From Nitrospirota bacterium (GTDB lineage: Bacteria; Nitrospirota; RBG-16-64-22), in assembly GCA_016195465.1 (NCBI GenBank), contig JACPZO010000114.1, forward strand, positions 1-39,541: a DNA stretch of 39,541 nucleotides. The letters run 5' to 3'. The notes under the pieces are model-generated. The model ran no database searches and was not told the DNA's origin. It saw only the letters and a program-made list of their open reading frames with translations. This document shows positions 7,013 to 14,615 of this stretch, in pieces. Each line of letters begins with the position of its first letter. Positions within the stretch are counted from its first letter, which is position 1. The position numbers were made by a program, and so were the translations under genes.

Positions 7013-7135
7013 CGATTGTAAATTGGAAATTGGAAATTTCAAAGTGAAAGGCTGGACGAAAATCGCAAAGCGGGGAACTTCTTCTCCGTTCTTTCGCTTT
7101 CCAATTTACAATTTCCAATTTCCAATTTTCAATGA
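7013..7135. repeat. Inverted AATTGGAAATT repeat array downstream of atpF
   Basis: TGTAAATTGGAAATTGGAAA on the left is mirrored by a matching CCAATTTACAATTTCC array on the right, a loose inverted repeat about 120 bp long. The same family of 7-base units recurs at 28405-28466. Confidence 0.8.
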
Positions 7136-7173
7136 GCCTTTCGTGGTCCTTAGGTGTTGGAGTTTGGAGTTCA

Positions 7174-7246
7174 GGCGGGTTCAGTGACCCGCCCTACGAA
7201 ATTCATCCGGTCATACTGCCGTAGGGCGGCACACAGTGCCCGCCCC
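7174..7246. terminator. Two GC hairpins between convergent atpF and the transporter gene
   Basis: GGCGGGT (7174-7180) pairs with ACCCGCC (7187-7193), and GGGCGG (7224-7229) with CCGCCC at 7240-7245. Neither is followed by a clear T-run, so they may be weak or factor-assisted terminators, or a dispersed repeat. They sit where the two convergent transcripts meet. Confidence 0.4.
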
Positions 7247-7254
7247 TCAACTTC

Positions 7255-8574
7255 TCAGAAAGCATAGTACCTCAGCCAGATGTAGGCCGTCGAGATCAGG
7301 ACCGACTCGATCATCAGCGGCATCCCGTACTTTGTGAACCGCATAAACGTGATCGGCCGCCCTCCCTTCTCCGAGATCCCGGCGACGACGACGTTGGCCG
7401 ACGCCCCGATCAGGGTCCCGTTCCCGCCCAGGCAGGCCCCGAGCGCAAGCGACCACCAGACCGGCATGAGATCGGGATTGTGGAGCAACTCCGTCCCCGA
7501 CAGGTTCGGCCAGATCCCCTTCGCCATCTCGATGACGAGCGGGTTCATCGTGGCCACGTAGGGAATGTTGTCCACGATCGCCGACGCGAACGCGGAGAAC
7601 CAGAGAACGATCATCGACGTGGCGAACATGTTCCCCTGCGTGACGGAGAGGACCCACTCGCTCATGATCTTGATGAGGCCGACTTTCACAACGCCGCCGA
7701 TGATGATGAAGAGCCCGATAAAGAAGAAGAGCGTCGGCCACTCGACCGCCTCGAGGATCTTGTGAGGCTCGGCGCGGGAAAGGAGGAGAAGAAGGGCTGC
7801 GCCGGCGATGGCGATCGTCGCCGGCTGGAAACCAATCTGGTGGTGGAACACGAACCCGAGCACGGTCAGTCCCATCACCCAGAGCGACTTGACCATGAGG
7901 GGCCGGTCGGTGATCGCCGTCGATTCGTCCATCCCCATGATGCGCTCCTTGTGGGAATCGCTCACACGGAGGCTGCGCCCGAAGATGAACTTGATCGTCA
8001 CGATGTAGGCGATCAGGATCACGATGACGACCGGCGTCAGATGGTAGATGAAGTCCATAAACGTGAGACCGGCCTTCGAGGCAATCATGATGTTCGGCGG
8101 ATCGCCGATCAGCGTCGCCGTGCCGCCGATGTTCGAGGCGATCGCCTCTGTGATCAGGAAGGGAATGGTGTCGACTTCGAGCGCCTCGCAGATGAGGAGG
8201 GTCACGGGGGCCACGAGGAGGACCGTCGTGACGTTGTCGAGCAGCGCCGAAATCACGGCCGTCACGACGGAGAGAATGACCATCAGGCGGATCGGCTCTC
8301 CCCTGGCGACCTTGGCCGACTTGATAGCCATCCACTGGAAGACCCCGGTCTCCTTCATCACGTTGATGATGATCATCATGCCGATGAGGAGAAAAATAAC
8401 GTTGTAGTCGATCCCGTACGTCTCGCTGCGGAACGCCTCGTCCTGCGTCAGGATCTTGAGAACGAGCATGAGAGACGCGCCCACGAGGGCGACGACCGTC
8501 TTGTGGACCCTCTCCGTGACGATGACCGCGTAGGAGAGGAGGAAGATCGCCGTCCCGACGTAGAGATCGCTCAT
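7255..8574 (-). CDS. ArsB/NhaD-like ion transporter (SLC13/P-protein superfamily)
   Basis: A 439-residue polytopic membrane protein with about eleven hydrophobic segments. Two inverted halves each carry the re-entrant signature of the ion transporter superfamily: ISALLDNVTTVLLVAPVTL with NIGGTATLIGDPPN, and ASAIVDNIPYVATMNPL with LGGNGTLIGASANVV. These are hallmark substrate/cation sites of ArsB, NhaD and P-protein relatives. Candidate substrates are arsenite, sodium/proton or another anion. No ars genes are nearby, which favours a Na+/H+-like role, but this is unresolved. The ATG overlaps the stop of the upstream CBS-domain gene (ATGA), so the two are translated together. That suggests the CBS protein controls the transporter. 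Confidence 0.88.
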   Translation of the reverse strand: MSDLYVGTAIFLLSYAVIVTERVHKTVVALVGASLMLVLKILTQDEAFRSETYGIDYNVIFLLIGMMIIINVMKETGVFQWMAIKSAKVARGEPIRLMVILSVVTAVISALLDNVTTVLLVAPVTLLICEALEVDTIPFLITEAIASNIGGTATLIGDPPNIMIASKAGLTFMDFIYHLTPVVIVILIAYIVTIKFIFGRSLRVSDSHKERIMGMDESTAITDRPLMVKSLWVMGLTVLGFVFHHQIGFQPATIAIAGAALLLLLSRAEPHKILEAVEWPTLFFFIGLFIIIGGVVKVGLIKIMSEWVLSVTQGNMFATSMIVLWFSAFASAIVDNIPYVATMNPLVIEMAKGIWPNLSGTELLHNPDLMPVWWSLALGACLGGNGTLIGASANVVVAGISEKGGRPITFMRFTKYGMPLMIESVLISTAYIWLRYYAF

Positions 8575-9044
8575 GAGGCCCCCACCTGGCAATAGGAGAA
8601 GACGCGCTTGGCCAGATCGTAGAGGTAGAGAATCCCCACCACGCTGTTCCCCCGCAAGACGGGGATCGAGTGGATGTGGCGGCTCAGGAAGTGCTCGGCG
8701 GCTTCGGCGAGAACGGCGTCTTCCTTGACCGTGACGACGTCCCGCGTCATGATGTCCCGGACCTTCCTGTCTTGGACTCTCTTGCACTGGGACTCGAGCA
8801 GGCCGTCCCATGTGATGTGGGCCAGGTGCGTGTCCTGGAGCAGATACGGCGGCAGGATCGCCTTCAGCATGTCGGTGAGAGAAACGATGCCGACAAGCCG
8901 GCCGCCATCGAGAACGACGAGGGCCGGGATCCCTCCTTCTCCCGTCCCCTTTCGGCTCTCCCGCATGATGGCGGCGGCGTCGAACAGGGAGGCATCGGGA
9001 GAAATCTTGTCGAACTCGGTGATCATTACATCGCGGGCGCGCAT
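8571..9044 (-). CDS. Tandem CBS-domain regulatory protein
   Basis: A 157-residue protein made almost wholly of two CBS motifs: RARDVMITEFDKISPDASLFDAAAIM to LVGIVSLTDMLKAI, and VRDIMTRDVVTVKEDAVLAEAAEHFL to VVGILYLYDLAKRV. CBS pairs bind adenine nucleotides such as AMP and ATP, or S-adenosylmethionine, and relay this to a partner protein. GGGAGGAG lies at good spacing before the ATG. The gene overlaps the transporter start by four bases, so it is probably a detached regulatory subunit of that transporter. The partner is inferred from coupling only. Confidence 0.9.
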   Translation of the reverse strand: MRARDVMITEFDKISPDASLFDAAAIMRESRKGTGEGGIPALVVLDGGRLVGIVSLTDMLKAILPPYLLQDTHLAHITWDGLLESQCKRVQDRKVRDIMTRDVVTVKEDAVLAEAAEHFLSRHIHSIPVLRGNSVVGILYLYDLAKRVFSYCQVGAS

Positions 9045-9152
9045 TGGAAACTCCTCCCGAGGGGTCGACGTACCCTCCGATTCCAGGTTAAACTAGCACA
9101 GGGGGCCGGAAATATTTTATTTGATCTTCAAATGAGGCGATAGGGAAAAGAC

Positions 9153-9842
9153 ATGAGACTTGTTCTATTCGACATCGACGGAACGCTCGTCTCGACGGAC
9201 GGGGCGGGGCGGCTGGCCGTGACGCGGGCATTTCAGGACGTGACGGGGATTCCGGACGGCTTCGCGGGCGTCCGGATGGCGGGAAAAACGGACCCGCAGA
9301 TCGTTCGAGAGGGGCTGGAAGCGAACGCCCTCCCCGGCACGGACGGCCTCCGTTCCCGGATCCTCGACCGCTACCTGTCGCTTCTCCCGGAGACCCTCGC
9401 CCGGGCCGAACGCCCCCGCCTCCTTCCGGGCGTCGAACGGGTCCTGGACGATCTCGCCCGGCGGCCGGGCGTCGCAATCGGCCTCCTGACGGGAAATATC
9501 GAGGATGGCGCGCGGGTCAAGCTCTCGTTCTTCGGGATCTGGGAGAGATTTGCGCTCGGGGCCTACGGAAGCGACGACGAGGAGCGGAAGAACCTGGTCC
9601 CCTTCGCCGTGGAACGGGCCGCCCGGCGTCACGGCCGCAGGCCTTCCGCCTCCGACGTCTGGCTCGTGGGCGACACGCCGAACGACATCGCCGCCGCCCG
9701 GGCCCACGGGGCGCGCGTCCTGGCCGTCGCCTCGGGGCCGCACACGCTGGAGGAACTCAAATCTCACGCGCCGGACGCGGCAGTCCGGAGCCTCGATGAG
9801 CCAGAGGGGCTTGCTCGTCTCATCGACTCCCCTCCTTCGTAA
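9153..9842 (+). CDS. HAD-superfamily hydrolase, phosphoglycolate phosphatase-like
   Basis: A 229-residue HAD phosphatase. Motif I is LFDIDGTLV (D7 and D9), motif II is GLLTGN, and motif IV is VGDTPNDIAAARAHGARVLAVASG. A helical cap domain lies at about residues 15-90. The layout matches phosphoglycolate phosphatase (Gph) and relatives that hydrolyse small phosphate esters. Substrate cannot be read from the sequence. It is transcribed away from the CBS/transporter pair and converges on the nos cluster. Confidence 0.88.
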   Translation: MRLVLFDIDGTLVSTDGAGRLAVTRAFQDVTGIPDGFAGVRMAGKTDPQIVREGLEANALPGTDGLRSRILDRYLSLLPETLARAERPRLLPGVERVLDDLARRPGVAIGLLTGNIEDGARVKLSFFGIWERFALGAYGSDDEERKNLVPFAVERAARRHGRRPSASDVWLVGDTPNDIAAARAHGARVLAVASGPHTLEELKSHAPDAAVRSLDEPEGLARLIDSPPS

Positions 9843-9884
9843 GGAGAGGCCGGGGGAGGTAGAATCCCCCACCCCTGCCCGCGC

Positions 9885-10391
9885 CTACTTCTTCACGATC
9901 TCCGCGATCGCGGCCTCGAGCTCCGTCTCCATGATGTAGTGGCCGACGACCTTCTTCACGATCCCGTCGCGCCCGACGAAGACGAGAACGGGGACGTAGT
10001 TGATGCGGTAGGCCTTGAGCAATTCCGACGTGTTCCCCGCGAGCATCGGATACCGAAACCCGACCTCCCGCTTGTACGCCTGAACGAGGCGCTGGTCCTT
10101 CGCCATGACGTTGATCCCGACGACCTGGAAGGAGCCGGCGCCGAGCTTCTCCTCCATCCGGACGAAGAAACCGGCGACCTGCGTGCAGTACCAGCAGGCG
10201 TTGTGCGTGAAGTAGATGACCGTCGGCTTGCCGCGGAAATTCTCCCACGTGACGGTTTTCCCCGTCTCGTCCTTGAGCGAGAACGCAGGCGGCGGCTGGC
10301 CGACAACCGCGCCGCCGGCCGCAGCCGCCTCTACGCCCGAAACGAGGATCAAGAGCACTGCCAGAAGCCCCGAGATTCCGCGCGCCAACAT
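9885..10391 (-). CDS. Exported thioredoxin-fold protein (TlpA/redoxin type)
   Basis: A 168-residue protein with a cleavable signal peptide (GISGLLAVLLILVSGVEAAAA) and a redoxin domain. The redox motif is CWYC in NACWYCTQVAGFF, and the cis-proline loop is YVPVLVFVGRDG. Proteins of this class reduce disulfides in the periplasm and are often used in cytochrome c or copper-site maturation. The last gene of the nos-linked run, it begins one base after the stop of the transglutaminase-like gene. A role in keeping copper-binding thiols of NosZ or the SCO protein reduced is plausible but inferred. Confidence 0.82.
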   Translation of the reverse strand: MLARGISGLLAVLLILVSGVEAAAAGGAVVGQPPPAFSLKDETGKTVTWENFRGKPTVIYFTHNACWYCTQVAGFFVRMEEKLGAGSFQVVGINVMAKDQRLVQAYKREVGFRYPMLAGNTSELLKAYRINYVPVLVFVGRDGIVKKVVGHYIMETELEAAIAEIVKK

Positions 10392-10392
10392 T

Positions 10393-11442
10393 CTAGACCA
10401 TCCCCAGCACTTTGAATGTCACCTTCGTCCGGTACGTCTTCCCGTAGACCATCGGAATCCCCTCATCCGATTCCCCGTACGGGAGGGGAAAACTCCCCAG
10501 CGGGTCGCCGCCCTGCGGAGGCGCGAGGACGATGTCCCTCCCGATCGAAACCTGCAAGTGGTTGGCAACGAGATTTCCGAAGTAAAATTCCCTGAGGTCG
10601 CGCCTCTTCCAAGCCTCGGACACGTCCACGGGAATCCACTTCCCGTTCGCGTGGACCGAGACCCAGCAATGCGCCCCCGTGCAGTCCCCCTCCAGCTCGC
10701 CCGACTTGCTCCTCTGCGAGGGGTACGGTAGCGCGAGCCCCTGCTCCCACCGCGTCGGGATTCCCCGGCCGATGAGGAGCGTCCGGTAGAGAGCGTGGAA
10801 ATCGTCGCACCGGCCGCGCTTGTTGTCGAACGTCCAGGCCGAGTTTCCCATACCGCAGCCGGGGATCGCTTTGTCGTACGTCAGGAGATCGATCAAGGCG
10901 TCGTACAGGAGACGGGCTGAGCGGACGGGGTCTTTCTCGGCCCCCGCAACCTTCCTGCCGAACGCCTCGATCGCGGACGTCGGCTCTTCCAGTCCGGCGA
11001 GCTTCAGGTGAGGAGCGAGCGCCTTCGCGTCCGCCGGACCCGGCGTCCGCCCCAGCCGCCTCAGGAGAGCCTCGTACCCCACGTCAACGGAGAAGCCCTG
11101 CTGAGGGGTTCTCGCCTCGACATGGAGCATCCGGTTCCCGTACACCGGCTCCGTCTCGATCCGGTGCGGATGCGGGGAAGAAATGGACAACCGGTCGATC
11201 TTTTGGCCGGGCCCGTCAGGAGGAAGCGGAATCCATATCTTGACGATGCCAGCTCCCGGCGGAGGCGCGATGAGCGTTGTCCGGGAATGGACGGCCAGGA
11301 CCATCTCGCTTACCTTGTCGTCCGCGACGGGATTCGCCTCCGCCCCGGCAAGCGCCGTCCGAACGAGACCGTCCCGGCTCCATCCCGAGGCCGCGGTCGT
11401 TCCCAGAACGGCGGCGAACAGGAAGCGGCGGCGCGAGATCAT
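10393..11442 (-). CDS. Exported transglutaminase-like protein
   Basis: A 349-residue protein starting MISRRRFLFAAVLGTTAASG, which looks like a Tat signal (SRRRFLF). The C-terminal half is a transglutaminase-like domain with a complete triad: C212 in GRCDDFHALYRTLL, H258 in GAHCWVSV and D273 in IPVDVSEAW. Bacterial members usually act as cysteine proteases or peptide-processing enzymes. The N-terminal half is a beta-rich domain of about 130 residues, as in many such proteins. The start ATG overlaps the upstream SCO1-like stop (ATGA). Longer upstream frames read through that neighbour and are unlikely. I do not know a role for this family in N2O reduction. Confidence 0.82.
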   Translation of the reverse strand: MISRRRFLFAAVLGTTAASGWSRDGLVRTALAGAEANPVADDKVSEMVLAVHSRTTLIAPPPGAGIVKIWIPLPPDGPGQKIDRLSISSPHPHRIETEPVYGNRMLHVEARTPQQGFSVDVGYEALLRRLGRTPGPADAKALAPHLKLAGLEEPTSAIEAFGRKVAGAEKDPVRSARLLYDALIDLLTYDKAIPGCGMGNSAWTFDNKRGRCDDFHALYRTLLIGRGIPTRWEQGLALPYPSQRSKSGELEGDCTGAHCWVSVHANGKWIPVDVSEAWKRRDLREFYFGNLVANHLQVSIGRDIVLAPPQGGDPLGSFPLPYGESDEGIPMVYGKTYRTKVTFKVLGMV

Positions 11443-12032
11443 CGCGGCTTTTCTTCCAGGAGCTTCTTCAAGGTCGAAACCGCCTCCTCTTCGGAAAAAT
11501 CGAAGCCGTCCCATTCCTTCCGGATCATGCCTCCTCGGTCGATCGCAACGACCTTGGGCGTGAAAACAATCTCGTACCCGACCGGCCAGACCATTTTCTC
11601 GATGGTTATACCGTAGGCCTTCCAAACAGGTTCAAGAACACTCCTCGAAGCGTACAGAAACAACCACCTTTTCTCCTGTTCAGGGTCGATCGCGTAGATC
11701 TTGAAGTATTTCCTTATATTCGCTTGCGTATCCCCTTCCGGATCAACGGAAATTTGTACGTAGAGAAGGTCCTGCGGAGACTTCAGGGTCTCGTCGACGT
11801 CCAGGAACCGTCCCATGATGATCGGGCAGGTGACCTGGCAGTTCGAGTAAGAGAAGGCAAGGAGGATCACCCGGCCCCTGAGCGCTTCCCAGTTGACCGG
11901 CCGGCCGTCGAACCCTGTTCCCGCAAACGATGGGGCAAGGACTCCTGCTTCCGCCCCGGCCGTCAGAAGCAGGAAGAGGAGCGCCGCCCCAAGCCTACAT
12001 CGCCTTGAGTTCGATCTGTTCCTTGAGAACAC
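11439..12032 (-). CDS. SCO1/SenC-family protein with altered copper ligand
   Basis: A 197-residue thioredoxin-fold protein with an N-terminal signal/anchor (CRLGAALLFLLLTAGAEAG). The SCO copper motif CxxxCP is present as NCQVTCP (C65, C69). The third copper ligand of SCO proteins, the histidine of the D-H-S/T loop, appears to be phenylalanine here (YEIVFTPKVVAID, F157). SCO proteins metallate CuA centres. NosZ contains CuA and no NosL is seen, so a CuA-assembly or thiol-reductase role fits. The start is a GTG 38 bases inside the preceding gene, and the end overlaps the next gene by four bases. Confidence 0.8.
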   Translation of the reverse strand: MFSRNRSNSRRCRLGAALLFLLLTAGAEAGVLAPSFAGTGFDGRPVNWEALRGRVILLAFSYSNCQVTCPIIMGRFLDVDETLKSPQDLLYVQISVDPEGDTQANIRKYFKIYAIDPEQEKRWLFLYASRSVLEPVWKAYGITIEKMVWPVGYEIVFTPKVVAIDRGGMIRKEWDGFDFSEEEAVSTLKKLLEEKPR

Positions 12033-12741
12033 CCTTCACCTCGACCGCCTTTTGTCCGGTCCCGAGCCCCTCGTGCCACCACTTGAGCGTGTACTTCCCC
12101 GGCGGGACGTCCGGCAGGGAGAACTTCCCCTCCCTGTCCGTCACTGCGGCGTACGGGTGATCGAAGACCAACAGCGTCGCCTCCTCCCAGGGGTGGAGAT
12201 TGCACCTGGCCTTGATGATCCCGGTCTCTTCTCTCGTCGTGTGGAACGGTTTGATCGGCTTGCGGATTTCGCGGTCGCCTTTCGGAAAGGCGACGTTGTA
12301 GACGGTGGCCCCCATCCTGAGCGGCCGCTGCGAAACCTTGTCGTGCTCCTTCCACTGGAGGTAAAGGTGAAAGTTGTGCATCCGCGCGCCGTCCGTCTTG
12401 AAGACAAAATCGCTCCCCACGAGCCCGACCGCGACCCGGGGCGACACCCGGCACGAATCGTTCGACATGACGATGTCCCGCTTGGGACCCCCCGGCGCCG
12501 CGACGGCCCCTTCGACCCAGACCACGACGTTCGCGACGCCTCCGTCGTTGGAGATCTCGTAGACGCTCGGAAGTTCCTTCCCCGCGCACGATCCGCCGCG
12601 CTCCGGAATTCTGCGCGGGGCCTCGGCCGGCACCTTCCCGGCCAGGCGGAAGATCCCTTCCACCGCGCCCTTCTCCCCCGCCAGAGACGGGGCTGGAACC
12701 AAGAGAATCCCGACCAGCAAGAAACCAATCCGCCTTCTCAT
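11995..12741 (-). CDS. Periplasmic cupredoxin-like protein with carboxypeptidase-regulatory-like domain
   Basis: A 248-residue exported protein (signal MRRRIGFLLVGILLVPAPSLAG). The middle resembles a blue-copper fold: ANVVVWVEG, H122 and H125 in RMHNFHLY, then C180 and H183 in RCNLHPWEE. A carnitine-type beta domain follows, VTDREGKFSLPDVPPGKYTLKWWHEGLG. Relatives usually read CxxHPWM. Here the methionine position is glutamate (E186), so copper binding may differ. The ATG at 12741 is preferred because AAAGGGGGG lies eight bases upstream. It is 16 bases after nosY and overlaps the SCO1-like gene. A periplasmic copper carrier for NosZ is a reasonable inference. Confidence 0.72.
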   Translation of the reverse strand: MRRRIGFLLVGILLVPAPSLAGEKGAVEGIFRLAGKVPAEAPRRIPERGGSCAGKELPSVYEISNDGGVANVVVWVEGAVAAPGGPKRDIVMSNDSCRVSPRVAVGLVGSDFVFKTDGARMHNFHLYLQWKEHDKVSQRPLRMGATVYNVAFPKGDREIRKPIKPFHTTREETGIIKARCNLHPWEEATLLVFDHPYAAVTDREGKFSLPDVPPGKYTLKWWHEGLGTGQKAVEVKGVLKEQIELKAM

Positions 12742-12757
12742 CCGACATTCCCCCCTT

Positions 12758-13600
12758 TTAGGAAATAAAACCCTCTCCGGCGCGCCGCCGAAAGACCGCC
12801 GCCGCAATCGCGAGCGGCGCGGCGATCCACGAGAGAAAAACACCCAAGAGGACCGGCCATGTGAGAGCGGGGGGAAAATCGACGGCGGCCAATCCCACGA
12901 ACATCTTCGTCTCGCCCACGGCGAGGAATCCCAACAGCCGGAAAAGATCGATCGGGTTTGCGGCGAGGAGGCCCGCGAAGACGCCCTCCGGCACTCTCCC
13001 GCCCGAAAGAATCAGGAGACCGATCAAACCGAGATCGTACAGAAGAGCCAGGACGAGCCAGAGGAAAACGGAGACGGCCATCACCTTCGACCTCTCCCGG
13101 ATGAAGACCGAGAGGAGGAACGCGAACCCCAGGAACACAAGACCCAGGAGAACGGCGTTCCCCGTGAAGAGGACGTACGACCCGATCCCCGCGAAGCCCA
13201 TCCGAAGCACCAGGACCGCGCCGGCCGCGCCGAACCCGCCCGCCGTCGCGCCGATGAGGGCCAGAGCCAGCCCCAGGTACTTCCCGGCGACGATTTCGCC
13301 CGGCGTAACGGGGCAGGCGAGCAGAAGGTCGAGCGTCCCGCGGTCGCGCTCATCCGCCATGACGCCCCCTCCGAGGACAAGGGCCAGAAGGGGAATGAAG
13401 TACGTCGCGAGGGACAGGAGGCTCAAAACGGTGAGGGAAAATCCCTGGAAGCCCGCCACGCCGATCGGCGCCGTCCCGAAATAGGCGATCAGGATCGAAA
13501 ACAGCGTGAACCCCACGGCCGTGATCAGGACCCACCGGCTCCTGAGCCGGTCCGAGAACTCCTTGTGGGCGATCGCCCAAACGGCCCTAGTCGACGCCAA
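12758..13600 (-). CDS. nosY: ABC transporter permease NosY
   Basis: A 280-residue membrane protein with about six hydrophobic helices, among them WVLITAVGFTLFSILIAYFG, FIPLLALVLGGGVMADERDRGTLDLLLACPVTPGEIVAGKYLG and MAVSVFLWLVLALLYDLGLIGLLIL. The block MADERDRGTLDLLLACPVTPGEIVAGK is the ABC-2/NosY signature. With NosF and NosD it forms the complex that supplies sulfur or otherwise completes the CuZ centre of NosZ. The start overlaps the end of nosF by 14 bases. Length and helices are normal for NosY. Confidence 0.9.
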   Translation of the reverse strand: MASTRAVWAIAHKEFSDRLRSRWVLITAVGFTLFSILIAYFGTAPIGVAGFQGFSLTVLSLLSLATYFIPLLALVLGGGVMADERDRGTLDLLLACPVTPGEIVAGKYLGLALALIGATAGGFGAAGAVLVLRMGFAGIGSYVLFTGNAVLLGLVFLGFAFLLSVFIRERSKVMAVSVFLWLVLALLYDLGLIGLLILSGGRVPEGVFAGLLAANPIDLFRLLGFLAVGETKMFVGLAAVDFPPALTWPVLLGVFLSWIAAPLAIAAAVFRRRAGEGFIS

Positions 13601-14486
13601 AGAAAACCTCCTCCAGGGACGGCTCCCGGATCGTAAGATCGCGGATCTCCGATTCCCGGTGCATGAGGACGCTCATCACCCTCATCTTGTTCCCGGCCGA
13701 GACGGACGCTTCGATCGTTCCGTTTCCGGCGACGAGATCGTACGCCCCTTCGGCCGCCAAGGCGGCCCCGAGATCGCCCGCCGTCCCGCGCAGGGAGAGG
13801 ATCAGGCGGAGGGGAATGTTGAGGCTCGAACGAAGCTCCTCGAGCGATCCGGCGGCCTTCAGCCGTCCATCCTTGAGGATGGCCGCGCGGTCGATCCGCC
13901 CCTCGATCTCGGCCAGGATGTGGGACGAATGAACGACCGAGACGGCCCGCTCCCGGCGGATCCCGGAGAGGAAGTCGTAGAACTCGCGGATGGCCACCGG
14001 ATCGAGCCCGCTCGTCGGCTCGTCCAGGACGAGCAGGTCGGGATCGGCCAAGAGCGCCTGGGCAAGGTTGAGCCTCTGACGCATCCCCTTGGAGTATCCC
14101 CCCACGCGGCGGTCGCGCGCAGCCTTAAGACCCACGCGATCAAGCATCGGCCCGACCCGCTCGCCGGAGACGCCCTTGAGATCGGCGTAGAACGAGAGGA
14201 CCTCCGCCGCGCTCAGGTTGTCGTAGAACGAGACCCGCTCCGGCATGTATCCGATCCGCGTTCGAAGCCGCGGCCACTCCGCCGGGGCCGGGACCCGTCC
14301 GTTCACGGCGATCTCGCCCGACGTCGGCGGAATGAGCCCCACGAGGATCTTGAGGAGCGTCGTCTTCCCCGACCCGTTCGGACCGACCAGGCCGAGTGTC
14401 TCCCCCTCGCGGACCTCGAGCGAGACATCCGCGAGCGCCTGCACATCTCCAAACGAACGCGAAACGTTACGAAGTTCGATCTTCAT
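13587..14486 (-). CDS. nosF: ABC transporter ATP-binding protein NosF
   Basis: A 299-residue ATPase. Walker A is GPNGSGKTT, the signature motif is YSKGMRQRLNLAQAL, Walker B is LLVLDEPTSGLD, and the switch histidine lies in VVHSSHILAEIE. The first 220 residues form the nucleotide-binding domain and the rest is a regulatory tail, as in NosF. A second ATG four codons upstream (14498) is possible, but it lies in a GGTGAATG-type repeat and has no ribosome site. It powers NosY and works with periplasmic NosD in copper-site maturation of NosZ. Confidence 0.92.
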   Translation of the reverse strand: MKIELRNVSRSFGDVQALADVSLEVREGETLGLVGPNGSGKTTLLKILVGLIPPTSGEIAVNGRVPAPAEWPRLRTRIGYMPERVSFYDNLSAAEVLSFYADLKGVSGERVGPMLDRVGLKAARDRRVGGYSKGMRQRLNLAQALLADPDLLVLDEPTSGLDPVAIREFYDFLSGIRRERAVSVVHSSHILAEIEGRIDRAAILKDGRLKAAGSLEELRSSLNIPLRLILSLRGTAGDLGAALAAEGAYDLVAGNGTIEASVSAGNKMRVMSVLMHRESEIRDLTIREPSLEEVFFGVD

Positions 14487-14498
14487 CGATTCACCCAT

Positions 14499-14615
14499 TC
14501 GCTGATAGCTGTCAGCGGTCAGCTTTCAGCCGTAAGCTGACTGCTGAACGCTGACTGCTTGCCGCTCCATTGTTCACCGATTCACCCATTCACCCATTCA
14601 CCCATTCACCGGCCG
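14499..14615. repeat. Two short-period repeat arrays between nosD and nosF
   Basis: 14505-14560 holds 7-base units of the GTCAGCG/CTGACTG type, repeated with drift. 14569-14612 holds an 8-base array, CATTCACC four times on the plus strand (GGTGAATG on minus). The second array recurs at 27743-27775. Confidence 0.85.

Noticed and set aside
10393-11625. Longer 410-residue version of the transglutaminase-like protein
   Set aside because: The extra 60 residues lie inside the SCO1-like gene and lack a signal. The ATGA-coupled start at 11442 with a Tat-like signal fits better.
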